Assembly: GCF_963678635.1 (NCBI RefSeq)
Contig: NC_087066.1
Coordinates: forward strand, 66,373,277 to 66,437,276
Length of the DNA: 64,000 bases
Origin: Symsagittifera roscoffensis
Taxonomy: Eukaryota > Xenacoelomorpha > Acoela > Convolutidae
Direction: 5' to 3'
Part shown: piece after piece, positions 38,125-50,800 of the stretch
Layout: every line of letters begins with the position of its first letter
How positions within the stretch are numbered: the first letter of the stretch is position 1
Notes under the pieces: model-generated
What the model was told of the DNA's origin: nothing
The model's database searches: none
The model's input: the letters and a program-made list of their open reading frames with translations, nothing else
Position numbers and translations under genes: made by a program

Positions 38125-39290
38125 GAATAATATCGAGCGTAAATCCGGACTGGATGTTAGAACTGCAATTTCTCTTAATGTTACTGTGATTTCTTCCGAA
38201 GCTGTTTAGTGTAGCTTATTTTTTTGCTGGCCTTTGTTGTTCTTTGATCAAAAATTCTTGTAGTCATCGCGATTTTAAGAGCCCTAACCTGTCGTAGTCC
38301 CCAGGATCATCGCATTGCTAGATGAGTTCAACAGTTCTGCTGCCGAAATGTCAGCAATATACTGTTGCTCATGCTCACTTAAAATTTTCTGTTGCTCATC
38401 CACTTTTTAATTTTCTTGATTATAAAAGTATGGTTTTTCCGGCACGCGCCCTTCGCCCTCAAAGTAAAGTATGACAGGAGCTTTTACAGAAGTATTACGG
38501 TTGCTTAGCCATAATGTGTTGTCGTAGACTTAGGGGTATTGTATCCTGTCGATTTTTATCTGGTGGAGTTTTTCCTGGGGTATTATTTGAAGATTTAGAT
38601 GGGAAATTCAAGGGTGGGAAATTTAGATGGGAAATTCAAGATTTAGATCCAAATTTTGTTAACAATCCCCCCTCTTTTCATGCACATTTCATCCCCCCTC
38701 TTAAAAGATCTTGCTGAGATGCACAATTAATTTTTATATGCCTAGCCGTTGAATTAGTCGTTTATAAGGGTGGCCTTTGCTTACTAGTCAACCCATGAGG
38801 GATGGACATGTATGCAAAATCCAATATAACAATCCGACTACCCTTTTTGTCGGTGCAGTCAATTCCTGATGGAGCAGTTCGAGAGGAGCGCACCTGCTTT
38901 TCTGTATGCTTTTAGATAGTAGTACTTCAAAGCTTATAGCTTCATTGCTTCTTTTTACAAAAACAAAATATGTAGGCTTCGATGCTGGTCTCAGTAATTT
39001 TTTTCCTTTTTCAAGAGCTGGTTTGACTTGCTGGAAAATTCCTCTTTTATTTAGTTCTAATTTCTCCTATTTTATTTTCACCCATTTTGCTTTCGATTTC
39101 GTCAGAATCTACCTCACACCTTTATTGCGTCTACAGATGGCAGAACGTGTTATATGTGTGATTATATATGTGGGGTCTTTGCATAAATTCCTATGCTTTG
39201 CCTTATGGGCGTTTTAATATTCCGGTTTTTGGGTAAATTATGACCTGAGGTAGTTTTTGTGCTTGAGTCGAAAGAACTTTGTTGCGCTTA
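38125..39290. other. AT-rich intergenic DNA
   Basis: Only short frames. A local duplication of AGATGGGAAATTCAAG occurs at 38597-38645. No gene recognised. Confidence 0.45.
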
Positions 39291-39299
39291 TTTCGATGG

Positions 39300-39615
39300 C
39301 TAGCTGATTGTGAGGTTTTTCCAATATCGTGTTACAGCATGCCGTTTTTTCTTCGGCAGGGTTAATATGTAGAGCAGAGGAACAAAAAGATAGTGTCGCC
39401 CAACCACAAATAAAGCACAGTAAGCAGTATAGATCAATACCTGGTAGGGTACTGTGATTTTCATTGCACCTGATATATTCCAAAATGCTTCTATCGCTTC
39501 CTCTTTTTGATGTTGGTTAATTTTTGCATCTTGTTTTTGGGTTTCGGTTGAAAATATGTGACACGCAATAACGTATGTGATACTAAATTTATCCAACTTC
39601 CTGCAAATTTAATTG
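39300..39615 (-). CDS. Possible minus-strand exon(s), unknown product
   Basis: An open minus frame preceded by a plausible acceptor (AATTTGCAG, about 39601-39609 on the opposite strand). It encodes a charged stretch (TETQKQDAKINQHQKEEAIE) and then a hydrophobic one (VLIYTAYCALFVVGRHYLFV) that could be a membrane segment, ending with a stop at 39300. Not recognised. It may be part of a spliced gene or a chance frame. Confidence 0.25.
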
Positions 39616-39619
39616 ATGA

Positions 39620-40225
39620 ATTATTGAAAAGTGTACGAAATGGGCAAAAACTGAGAACTATGACTATACTAGACTTGCGCGTTCGAGTCAGATGTTTTAC
39701 TTGAATGCATCCTGTAACTTGTGTTGGTTTTGTTACAGGTACGTATGAAACCAATAAGGATGTTAATGAGCACACACATGTGACAGAAGTACGGACTAAC
39801 AAAACAGTACTCTTGCTTGATATTTTGAAAGCAGTGTGAAACCTCAGTAGCTTTTGGCTTGTGAGCCTCAATTTCATTTGACCGGAAAAACTATATATCG
39901 TAACGCGCAGTAGATTAGTGGAATAAATTGCGAATATTCGATAGTGCTATTCAATGAAAATCGTTATTATTCGGAAAATAGTGCTAGCATCCGAATAACT
40001 GTGTTGCTAGGTGGCGAAGCATCCAAGTTTTGCAATAAATGGACTTGACATTGTTTTGATAGCAAAAAGAATGCCTGTTTTCCAATTTTAACGGTTATTC
40101 TATCATTATACTTCAATTTTTGAGTTATACCGGATGCTTATTGCGTAAAACCATTATTTAACTGAAAAGGTTTAGAACGGGAAATGTACATTCTAATCTA
40201 CAACGGGAAATTTTCTAATTTAAAC
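39620..40225. other. AT-rich intergenic DNA
   Basis: Nothing recognised besides short frames. Confidence 0.45.
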
Positions 40226-40230
40226 GATTT

Positions 40231-40690
40231 ATGAGCTGCCATCGTAGTATAACCGTTTCAAGATAAATTAAAGAGCTTCTTTGCTAAGAGTTATCATCAG
40301 CTTGGTGCAATTTACGTTTTCAGCTAAATTTCGACAGAGTTTTTGTTGTCTATTCATGCAGCACAGCACGTGACGTTTAGAGCATACGCTTTCATATTAA
40401 AAATGATGCCGAAAAGAATTGCCATGCTGTTGATGAAATGAGACAACGTTCAAATCAAGATGGTTTGTGAGCTGCCATCGTAGTATTAGTTTGAAGAAAA
40501 CTAAAGGCGTTACATTGTTTAGATTTGTCATTCGCTTGGTGCAATTTGAATTTTCTTTTGGGTCAAATTTCGGCGTTATTGTTGTTGTCTATTCATACAT
40601 GCCATGAATTTATGATCATACGCTTTCATTTTAAAATGGTGCCAATAGAATATTGTCATGCTGTTGATTAAACGAGAAAACATTGCTGAA
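40231..40690. repeat. Tandem duplication of about 240 bp
   Basis: GAGCTGCCATCGTAGTAT occurs at 40231 and 40470. Downstream blocks (GCTTGGTGCAATTT, TTGTTGTCTATTCAT, CATACGCTTTCAT, TGTCATGCTGTTGAT) follow in the same order in both, with moderate divergence. Confidence 0.75.
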
Positions 40691-41350
40691 TAAAGGTACA
40701 CTGTATAAGGTACCAGTGAGAAGAGAAATCTATACACTATATGAATCAACTAAAATGGAACACCTTTGTTTGAGTGTAACATTTCTCAGCTTAAGGAGAT
40801 CCAACTACCGCTGATCGAATTTTCCAGGATACTTACTCATTTCATGCCGGTTCGATGTTTGAAAATGAATTGATAAAAAAGAATTGTTGATTTTGTTTGG
40901 TGCTTTACATTGACATTGCAGCGGTTAAGTATTGTCAATCAGTTATTGACAACTACTAAATGCAGATTCAAGATCAACTGATCTTTCCTATTGGTCCACC
41001 GCAACTTATTCTGGACAGAACCACATTTCATGAAACCATTTTCAAATGGGAGTTTTTGCTATCAGACCTAGCTGTGTGATCTCAAGGCGAGCTGGTGATT
41101 GAAGTTGCTCATGTTCATGTAATCATGTATCTTTTTTAATAGTCTGAAAGTAGCGCCGGTGTACTAACAGGAAAGATCCGATATCGTCACGTTCGGTTTA
41201 TCAAAAAAATTAGAAATATGTTTCATACTCCACAAGAAGTGGACTAATGAAAAGGATGATACGCGAAGTCAGACAGAGCTAAATTTCCATCTGGTGATTC
41301 AATCAAAATAAAATAATGTCCACTTCTTGTTTTAGCTCTTGCCCCCAACT

Positions 41351-41367
41351 CCCCCCCCCCCCCCCCC
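41351..41367. repeat. C17 homopolymer
   Basis: An uninterrupted run of about 17 C, preceded by a shorter C run at 41342. The opposite strand could form a G-quadruplex. Confidence 0.85.
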
Positions 41368-41524
41368 ACTTGCAAAATCCTACTGTGATTTTTTTTTTCA
41401 CATTATCCGAATGTTAACAAAATTGGCATGCGAACTACTTTGGCCATGATCAACATGTTTTGTCTTCATGACTAACATTGTAAAACCCCTCGTTACACCA
41501 AAAAGTTGATGCTTACTTGAGGTA

Positions 41525-41545
41525 GGGGGGGGGGGGGGGGGGGGG
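41525..41545. repeat. G21 homopolymer
   Basis: An uninterrupted run of about 21 G, 158 bases after the C17 run. The two runs are complementary and could pair. Exact lengths depend on sequencing accuracy. Confidence 0.85.
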
Positions 41546-41549
41546 AGGA

Positions 41550-42820
41550 AAAGAGCCCTTGTTTCTTTTAAATTAAATACTGAATTAGTCTTTTCGGTGA
41601 TTTTTTGTTTTCGAGGGAATCTGGAAACTGAGAAAGGGTTAGATGATGCATGGAATGCAATACCCAATTGAAAAGGAATAGGTCCAAATTGAGACGTCAG
41701 TGACACTTCTTCTCAATCGGAAGGTTGAGTGAGGTAACTTGTCGTCCTTGTTCTCTTGATTGTGCAATAACTAGGTACACATCTTATCAAACATAAGTAT
41801 TTCCATTTAAGAGAAACGCTTCAGGAAACCACCGAATCAAAATAGATAAGACATGTTTGTGATAAGGTCACAGCGGTTGTTTGGTAGGTTCCAGTAGCAA
41901 GTAGCTTTCAAGTTTGGGTTAGAATTTGGGCAAGAAGGTTCAAAAAAGGTTGATGTCAGAAAACCAATAGTTGTTCTGACGGTCAGATGGTAGATTTTGT
42001 ACATCATGATCCAGTATAATTTAAGTGACTTCCTCTTTTCCGATGTACAGATGGTTACTTTCCTTAAGGTGTTGTTGGTGGCTGGGGTATATTTCTCGTT
42101 TTCGTTAGGAGTAGGTATAAAAGGAAGATCGTTGCTGATCAGACATTTCAAGTTTTTTGAAGGATTTTTGGGTGATAGAATTCAGTCTTGCTTTCATCGT
42201 TCGAAGATTGATTACTGCATATTTTTGAATGTGATGGGCATGTTTTTGTTGTTAAGCATATAAGCTAACTTCCAAGGAGCAAGGAATCGTACAGTGATGA
42301 CAGGGACAGGCAATACATTACACTACAGTAATCAGCACAAGACTTGCCTCCACAATTCTACCTTGCCCTTCAGATTTGACAAGGTAATTTATCAGCCAGT
42401 CGTTTTATAAATTATGCAATCTATTTGTCCGCAAAATAGTCCTAGAGAGTTTCACTTTTATGTGTGGCAGAGGGTATTTAGGAATATTGTAAGCGGGAAT
42501 AAAAGAGTACTTCTGTACAATTTTTCTCGGGTATACACCAACAGTGTGCTACGGTACTATGCAATTCCTTCAACAATTTTCAGTTTTGTCATTCTTCAGT
42601 TGAATTTTTATAATAGCGAAAAACAACTTGGAAAAGGAGCTTATATTTTTTAAAGGTAGAAGCATTTGTGGCTTAAAAGGTTTATTATATAGGAGCGGGT
42701 TACTATATTATACTTTGCTTTCATGATTAAAACGGTATTTAGCAGAAAATGATTTCATGCGATAACAGAAATGAGCAGGTACAATAAGCGTCATGTATTG
42801 TAGTGGCATGTTTCTCTGGT
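41550..42820. other. Intergenic DNA with only weak coding candidates
   Basis: A 104-codon minus frame (41837-42151) and an 88-codon plus frame (41997-42263) overlap. Neither shows a recognisable domain, and I cannot choose between them. Confidence 0.4.
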
Positions 42821-42824
42821 ACTC

Positions 42825-43070
42825 TTAAACTTCAGTGTGCCTTGGATGTTGGGCAATACCAGGATTGCCAATGTCAAACTTAGACCACAGTAAATCGTTG
42901 TCTGCTATTAAGGTCCCTTGATTCAAAGCGTACGTCAGACCTGCCGAATGTGCGATAGAGGCTGAGTCTCGGCGGTCTGTAGAAAGACTAGCCGAAAGTC
43001 TTCTCACAATTTCGCTTCCGACAAGAGTGTTGTTCATTCTCAACCTGAGTGAGTCGTTAGGAGGTATCAC
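42825..43070 (-). CDS. Possible terminal exon of a minus-strand gene, unknown product
   Basis: An 81-codon open stretch starts immediately after a good acceptor on the minus strand (TTGTTTTAG before GTGATACC) and ends at a stop at 42825. The composition is protein-like (LRLRMNNTLVGSEIVRRLS, then LIADNDLLWSKFDIGNPG). No domain is recognised. Upstream exons would have to lie beyond 43071, on the strand opposite the nuclear receptor gene, and were not found. Chance cannot be excluded. Confidence 0.35.
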   Translation of the reverse strand: MIPPNDSLRLRMNNTLVGSEIVRRLSASLSTDRRDSASIAHSAGLTYALNQGTLIADNDLLWSKFDIGNPGIAQHPRHTEV

Positions 43071-43300
43071 CTAAAACAATCAGCAGTTCAGAAAACAGTT
43101 CAAAACAGTTGCAAATTTTTAGAAACGAGAAAGAATTGATGTTTTGTCTATTGGAAAACTGAATATTGGTTACTACTGAATAATATTAAGTAATTTAAGC
43201 ATGAGTTTTCTTTTCAAAATTTTTGGGGAGTTTTGCGATAAAATTTTTTTGCACCTTAAACTGGTAACTATGATGCTGATATTCAGATAGCCAATGAGCC

Positions 43301-44911
43301 ATGAAAGAGGCAGAGTCTGAAGTTGAGCAATGCACATCGCCTCTGCTGGATGGCTCAGTGGCTTTTGGTGGATCAATTAAAAATTTCGAAACTGCATGCC
43401 AGGTGTGCGGGGACTTGGCAACAGGTGTGGTGTTCAAAACCAGCTTAAGTTTTTTTTCCAAACAGAAAAACGACATTTTTAACGAATAGTTTCTAGTGAA
43501 AGTGAATTAATTCTTATCAGGGTTTAGTTGACTACAGGTAAAGATACTCATCGCAGGGCATATGTTGCGATAACAGGAGTAGAAGTGATTAAACATTCTT
43601 TAACATTCTGTATGAATTCGCCAGCATGCTGAGACTAAGTGAGCCAGAGATAGGTGTAGGTTTGAAATGAATGACAATTATCAGAGTTTTAGAGATGTAC
43701 CGGAATCCGGAGTTTTGGTCATTTTCACAGCTATTCCAATTCGGGAATCCGATGAAAAGACCGGATAAATCCTTCAAAATCAATTCCGGTTACATCTCCA
43801 ATTAGCATCTCAACAACTTATTCTTAGTAGCATCCTAGACTTCGACAGTTAATCAGCTCTTGCTTTCTAAAATTGCCAGAATACATATTTAATTATCTCT
43901 TGTTCAGGTAATCACTACAACGCAAGGACATGTGAAGGATGCAAAGGATTCTTCAAGCGCTCAGTTCAATTGAAAATGACATACAAATGTAAACATCTTA
44001 ACAACCAAGATGCGCTCGACTCTGCTGAAAAACAAGAAATCAAATGCAAAATAAACCGAATTACAAGGAATAATTGTCAAAAATGTCGCTTTGACAAATG
44101 CATTGGGAGTGGTATGTCCGAGTCCTATTTAAGGACTAAAAGTGTTACATCAAATACGCCAACCGCCATCTTAGCTCAATACTGTAACTTAAACCAATCT
44201 ATATACTCTCTCGAGAATGATGATAAAATGCTGTTAGACCAACTAGCGTCAATTGGGGCACAAAAAATCCCATCGGGAACAAGTGAGCTGCCAATCGAAG
44301 ATGCTTCCCAAAATTTTAACTCAGAAATGGCCGGTCTGGCATTGTCAGCTTACGAAGAACTCAATGATATCGTGCAGTGGTCACTGTTGGTACCGGGATA
44401 CTCAAAAATACCTCAGCCAGATCAACTGACAATTCTCAAAACTACATTTCCAGATGTAATGGCGTTCCGACTAGCTTGGAGGTCAACGCAATATGAAGAA
44501 AAACTAAAATTTTCGCTGGAAAAAATTATTTCAAAAAATGATTGCGTCAGAATAGGCTTCGGTGAAGCTGTTATTTGCCCTTTGTTTTCTTTCGTAAAAA
44601 ATGTGAAAGAGTTGAAGATAGACATGCAGGAGTTCGCGATTATCCAGGCCATATTGCTGACTTTTGCAAGATGTTCAAATGTGCAATCTAGCGCCCAACA
44701 AAATGCAAGTGAAATTCAAAATCGAATGATGCAGTGCCTCAGAAGACACGTTAAGACTGCTTATGCTTCAGATGTTGTTCGATACTGTAGAATCACTCAG
44801 CTTTTATCAGAAGTTAAAGGAGTCAGCTTGAGAATAATGGATTGCTTCCTTTCGGCTGCAGTCAATGGCTGTATACCACTAACTGACTTTGTCGTTTCTT
44901 ATGTAACCTAA
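43301..44911 (+). CDS. NR4A-like nuclear receptor, two exons
   Basis: Exons are 43301-43424 and 43908-44911, giving 375 residues. An in-frame TGA at 43295 supports ATG 43301 as the start. The intron begins GTGTGG and ends TTGTTCAG. Splicing joins the first zinc finger (C33, C36, C50, C53; CEGCKGFFKRS). The second finger (C69, C88, C98, C101) ends CRFDKCIGSGM. The ligand-binding domain (about 180-372) has the NR signature near VPGYSKIPQPDQLTILK and the NR4A-like blocks FRLAWRS and CVRIGFGE. NR4A receptors (NGFI-B, DHR38, NHR-6) are nuclear, often ligand-independent transcription factors. Oddities: 18 residues instead of the usual 5 between C69 and C88, and a C-terminus lacking the conserved AF-2 glutamate. 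AATAAA at 45172 lies where the satellite begins. Confidence 0.85.
43425..43907 (+). other. Intron of the nuclear receptor gene
   Basis: 483 bases with GT-AG ends, phase 1, splitting the glycine codon in the first zinc finger. It is AT-rich, with in-frame stops that rule out retention. Confidence 0.85.
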
Positions 44912-45167
44912 ATTTTGAGACTGAAACTAAAAAAACAACTGAAGGTGAGTTTTTTTTTTCTTCAAAATACTGAATGTTTCGTTCTAGTTATACAGTTATC
45001 CAGCTAATCATAAGTGTTATGTCGATAGTCAGTTCACTTCGGTTTTCCATTATTGTACAAATATTTCCTTTACTATGCGAATCAATCTTAATTCATGCCG
45101 GGGCTGCATGGATACTTATGCTATGAGTAGCGTAGTTTGCTGAGATGATCAGCTAGATCACCCATAG
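44912..45167 (+). other. 3' untranslated region of the nuclear receptor gene
   Basis: Short non-coding stretch between the receptor stop and the start of satellite homology. A candidate AATAAA signal sits at 45172, inside the first satellite unit. Confidence 0.4.
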
Positions 45168-47800
45168 GTTAAATAAATTTTTTGGTAATTTTTCTTCTCT
45201 ACTGAGCTAACATAATGGTTACCGCGCTAACTCTCAGTTGTGTAAATGTTATTGATTTTGTAAGCGATTTACGGCAAGTTTCTCGGTTTGTTTTTCTGTG
45301 AAACTGACTGGGCGATTAAGTTCTCAATTAGACACCTTATTCTAGGGCTATATTTTCTGAACGAAATTTTTTCATCTTCAGCTCAAACGGTTGCTAGTAT
45401 TGTAACGACGATTCAAGCAATGAGTACAGAAAAAAGCAATGGTCTCTGTTTTTGTGGTAAAACTTGTCTTGCACCAACTGTACTTAATTCTAATCAATGT
45501 GTTGTACAACGGCTTCCGCGCTCACTCGAATTTTTTTTAAAAAAAGCAGAAAATCAATAAATCTCGAACAGCAAAAACCTCGAAAGTCAATTTCCAGGAC
45601 TCGAGTTTATTATTCGGGTATTTTGTCGTTAATTTTAGTTGCAATTTTGTTTTTTCCTGTCTTGGAAAAGAGTGAATTGAACAAATTTGATTACCAGTAA
45701 TGTTTGTGCCTGAAAACCTCAAAAAAATCCCAGATTGAGTTTTTTTTGGTTGAGTTTTTTTATGACAACCACCTATCACCCCGAGAAACCAAATGCTTCT
45801 CTAGTGCATGGAAATTTGTTTTTGCTTTTGGTTAGAAAAAGTCGGGTTTTGTCCGTTTCTTTTTATCTCAATCCACTTTAAGCGAAACATCAAGGAAACT
45901 AAGTAAAGTTTGTAAATCAGCTAGTTAAAAGTTTTCAAGACGATTTTTTTGTTTGAAATTTTCTGGAAGTGACCTGGGGAGTAAATATTAATTTATTTAG
46001 GAATCACAATTATGAAGTGCAGCAGTGAATTCTACCATAGTATTTTAGTTTTCCGTCTTTTCTTCGTTGTTTTTTCGCTCAAGTTAAATTATGCAGGACG
46101 AATTGAAAAAATTTCAAAAAGTAGAATGAGAATATTTGGAAGTTTTTGAAGGAATCTTTTTCAAAGACTGGATTTTGTTCTCATAACTTTTTTCAACCGC
46201 AGAATTTATTTGAGGATTTTCAGCTGTTTTGTCACAATTTTCAATTAGAAACATAAATTCTAGGGTTAAGGAGTCTCGACGATATTTTCATCTTGAGTTG
46301 AAACATTTGCTAGTGGGGTTATATCAAAATTCAAACATGATCTGAAAAATATTGTCTCTGAATTTGTAGTGAAAGTTATCTGACACTATCGTCTTAATTC
46401 TAATCAATGTTTTGTACGACGTCTTCCTCGCTCACTCCAAAATTTAAAAAACAAAGCAGAAATTTAATTGGTCTCGAACAAAAAAAATCTCAAAAGTTGA
46501 CTTCCAGGTCTCGAGTTTATTATTCGGGTATACAATCGATCAGTTTCTCTAAAATTTTGTCTTTTTTTCTGGGCTTGGAGATTAGAAGTGAATTGAACAA
46601 ATTTGATAACCAGTAAATTTTATTGCAGAAAACCTGAAAAAATCTAATTATACGGCTGAGTTTCTTTTATGACAACCTTTTTTCACCCTGAGAAACAAAA
46701 TAATAGGACTTGAAAAATGACACGCAAAAAAATGCCTCTCAAGTTTACGGAAACTTGTTTTCGCTTTATTTGGTTAGAAAAAGTCAGTTTTGCGCGATTT
46801 TTATCTCAATCCACTTTAAGCAAAGCATCAGGAAAACCAAGTAAAAATGGAAATCAGTTAGTTGAAAGTTTTCAAGACGATATTTTTTTGTTTGAAATTT
46901 TCTGGAAGTAACCTGGAAATTAAATATTACTTTAGCAACCACAATTATGAAGTGAAACCGTGAATTCTACCATAGTATTATAATTTTCCGTTTCGTTTTC
47001 GTTATTTTTGCTCAAGTTAAATTCTGCAGATTATGTTCGCATAGACTGGATTATGTCTCATAACTTCTTTAAACGGGCAGTTTTGTCTTAATTTTTAATA
47101 AGAAACATAAATTCTAGGGTTAACGTGTCTCAACGATATTTTTATCTTGAGACAGCTCAAAAATTTTTATCTCAAAAAAGCTCAAAAAAAATGTAATAAT
47201 ATGGTTCTTGTACCCCGAAAAATAAAAAACTAGTACTTGAAAAATGATAATAAAAAAAGACGCTACTGAATTATCTGGAAACTTGTTATATAAATTTTTT
47301 GGTGATTTTTCTTCTCTACTGAGGTAATATCATTGTTAGGCGCAAACTCTCAGTTGTGCAAATGTTAATAATTTTGAAAGTGATTCATGGCAAGTTTCTG
47401 GGTTTGTTTTTCTGTGAAAGTGACTGGACGATAAAGTTCTCAATTAGACACCTTATTCTAGTGCGAAGATTTCGGAACGAATTTTAAAATATCCAGCTCA
47501 AACAGTTTCTTCTAGGGTTGTAACGACGATGCAAGCAGTGAGAACAAAGGAGCAATGGTCTCTGTTTTTGTGGTGAAAGTTATCTAACACCAACCGGTCT
47601 TAATTCCAATCCATGTTTTGTACGACGGCTTCCTAGCTCCCTCCAAGTTTGAAAAAATGCAGAAAATCAATTAGTTGAACAATAAAAATCTCAAAAGTTA
47701 ACTTCCAGGTCTCGGTTTTAATTTAAATTTGGGTATTTAATCGATAATTTTTGTTAAAAATTTGTCATTTTTCTGGGCTTAGAGAACAAAAGTGAATTGA
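45168..47800. repeat. Satellite array, divergent left part
   Basis: Three or so monomers of about 0.9-1.2 kb. Each contains AAATAAA-TTTTTGGT-ATTTTTC, TCAATTAGACACCTTATTC, GTTGTAACGACGATCAAGCA-like, GTACGACGGCTTCCT-GCTCACTC and TTGATAACCAGT blocks. They are much less similar to one another than those further right, consistent with an array edge. Confidence 0.8.
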
Positions 47801-50800
47801 ACAAGTTTGATAACCAGTAGTTTTTATTTCAGAAAACCTCAAAAAAATTTAGTAAAATGGTTGAGTATTTGTGACAACCACTTTTCACCCCGAGAAACAA
47901 AAAACTAGTACTTAAAAAATGATAAGCAATAAAACGCTCCTGAATTATCTGGAAACTTAATAAATAAATTTTTTGGTAATTTTTCTTCTCTACTGAGGTA
48001 ATATCGTGGTTACGGTGAAAACTCAGTTGTGCTGATATTGATAATTTTGAAAGTCATTTACGACAAGTTTCTGGGTTTGTTTTTCCGTGAAAGTGACTGG
48101 GCGATTGAATTTTCAATTAGACACCTTATTCTAGGGTCAAGATTTCTGAACGAATTTTAAAATCTTCAGCTCAAACAGTTTCTTATAAGGTTGTAACGAC
48201 GATCCAAGCAGTGAGAATAAAAAAAACAATGGTCTCTGTTTTTGTGGTTAAAGTTATCTAACACCAACCGGTCTTAATTACAATCTATATTTTGTACGAC
48301 GGCTTCCTAGCTCACTCCAAATTTGAAACAAAGCAGAAAATCAATTATTCGAACATCAAGAATCACAAAAGTTAACTTCCAGGTCTCGGTTTTATTTTAA
48401 ATTCGGGTAGTTAATCGATAATTTTCGTTATAAGTTTGTCATTTTTCTGGGCTTGGAGAACAAAAGTGAATTGAAGCAGAAAATCAAATAGTTTAACATC
48501 AAAAATCTCAAAATTTAACTTCCAGGTCTCGGTTTTATTTAAAATTCGGGTATTTAATCGATATTTTTCGTTAAAAATTTGTCATTTTTCTGAGCTTGGA
48601 AAACAAAAGTGAATTGAACAAATTTGATAACCAGTAGTTTTTATTTCAGAAAAACTTCAAAAAATTTATTAATTTGGTTGAGTTTTTATGACAACCACTT
48701 TTCACCCCGAGAAACAAAAAAGTAATACTTGAAAAATGACACGCAAAAAAACGCTCCTGATTTTTCTGGAAACTTGTTAAATAAACTTTTTGGTGAGTTT
48801 TCTTCTCTACTGAGGTCATATCATGGTTACGACGCAAACTCTCAGTTGTGCAAATGTTAATAATTTTGAAAGTGATTCATGGCAAGTTTCTGAATTTGTT
48901 TTTCCGTGAAAGTGACTGGACGATAAAGTTCTCAATTAGACACCTTATTCTAGTGACAAGATTTCTGAACGAATTTTAAAAAATCTCCAGCTCAAACAGT
49001 TTCTTATAGGGTTGTAACGACGATGCAAGCAGTGAGAACAAAGGAGCAATGGTCTCTGTTTTTGTAGTGAAAGTTATCTAACACCAACTGGTCTTAATTC
49101 CGATCAATGTTTTGTACGACGGCTTCCTAGCTCACTCCAAAATTTAAAAAAAAAGCAGAAAATCAAATAGTTTAACATCAAAAATCTCAAAATTTAACTT
49201 CCAGGTCTCGGTTTTATTTAAAATTCGGGTATTTAATCGATATTTTTCGTTAAAAATTTGTCATTTTTCTGAGCTTGGAGAACAAAAGTGAATTGAACAA
49301 ATTTGATAACCAGTAGTTTTTATTTCAGAAAACCTTCAAAAAATTTATTAATTTGGTTGAGTTTTTATGACAACCACTTTTCACCCCGAGAAACAAAAAA
49401 GTAATACTTGAAAAATGACACGCAAAAAAAAACGCTCCTGATTTTTCTGGAAACTTGTTAAATAAACTTTTTGGTGATTTTTCTTCTCTACTGAGGTCAT
49501 ATCAAGGCTACGACGCAAACTCTCAGTTGTGCAAATGTTAATAATTTTGAAAGTGATTCATGGCAAGTTTCTGGGTTTGTTTTTCCGTGAAAGTGACTGG
49601 ACGATAAAGTTCTCAATTAGACACCTTATTCTAGTGCCAAGAATTCTGAACGAATTTTAAAATCTCCAGCTCAAACAGTTTCTTATAGGGTTGTAACGAC
49701 GATGGAAGCAGTGAGAACAAAGGAGCAATGGTCTCTGTTTTTGTAGTGAAAGTTATCTAACACCAACCGGTCTCAATTCCAATCCATGTTTTGTACGACG
49801 GCTTCCTAGCTCACTCCAAGTTTGAAAAAAAGCAGAAAATCAATTAGTCGAATATCAAATATCTCAAAAGTTAACTTCCAGGTCTCGGTTTTATTTTAAA
49901 TTCGGGTTTTAAATCGATAATTTTTGTTAAAATTTGTCTTTTTTCTGGGCTGGGAGAACAAAAGTGAATTGAAAAATTTTGATAACCGGTAGTTTTTGTT
50001 TCATTTGGTTTAAAAAATCAAGTTTTGTCCGATTTTTATCTCAATCCAATTTAAACGAAACATCAAAGAAACTAAGTGAAAATTGGAAATCAAGTAGTTA
50101 AAAGTTTTCAAGACGATTTTTTTGCTTGAATTTTTCTGGAAATGACCTTGGGATTAAGTATTAATTTAGGAATCACAATTATGAAGTGCAACAGTGAATT
50201 CTACCATAGTATTATAGTTTTCCTTCATATCTTCGTTGTTTTTTTGCTCAAGTTAAATTATGCAGCACAAGTTGAAAAATTTTCATAAAGTAGAATGAGA
50301 ATATTTGGAAGTTTTTGAAGGAATCTTTTTCAAAGACTAGATTTTGTTCTCATAACTTTTTTCAACCGCAGAATTTATTTGAGGATTTTCAGCTGTTTTG
50401 TCACAATTTTCAATTAGAAACATAAATTCTAGGGTTAAGGAGTCTCGACGATATTTTCATCTTGAGTTGAAACATTTGCTAGTGGGGTTATATCAAAATT
50501 CAAACATGATCTGAAAAATATTGTCTCTGAATTTGTAGTGAAAGTTATCTGACACTATCGTCTTAATTCTAATCAATGTTTTGTACGACGTCTTCCTCGC
50601 TCACTCCAAAATTTAAAAAACAAAGCAGAAATTTAATTGGTCTCGAACAACAAAAATCTCAAGTTCTCGAGTTTATTATTCGGGTATACAATCGATAAGT
50701 TTCGTTAAAAACTTGTCTTTTCTTCTGGGCTCGGAGATTAGAAGTGAATTGAACGAAATTGATAATCAGTAGTTTTTATTTCAGAAAACCTTCAAAAAAT

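Noticed and set aside
43195-43476. 93-codon minus frame over receptor exon 1
   Set aside because: Antisense shadow of the exon and intron of the nuclear receptor gene.
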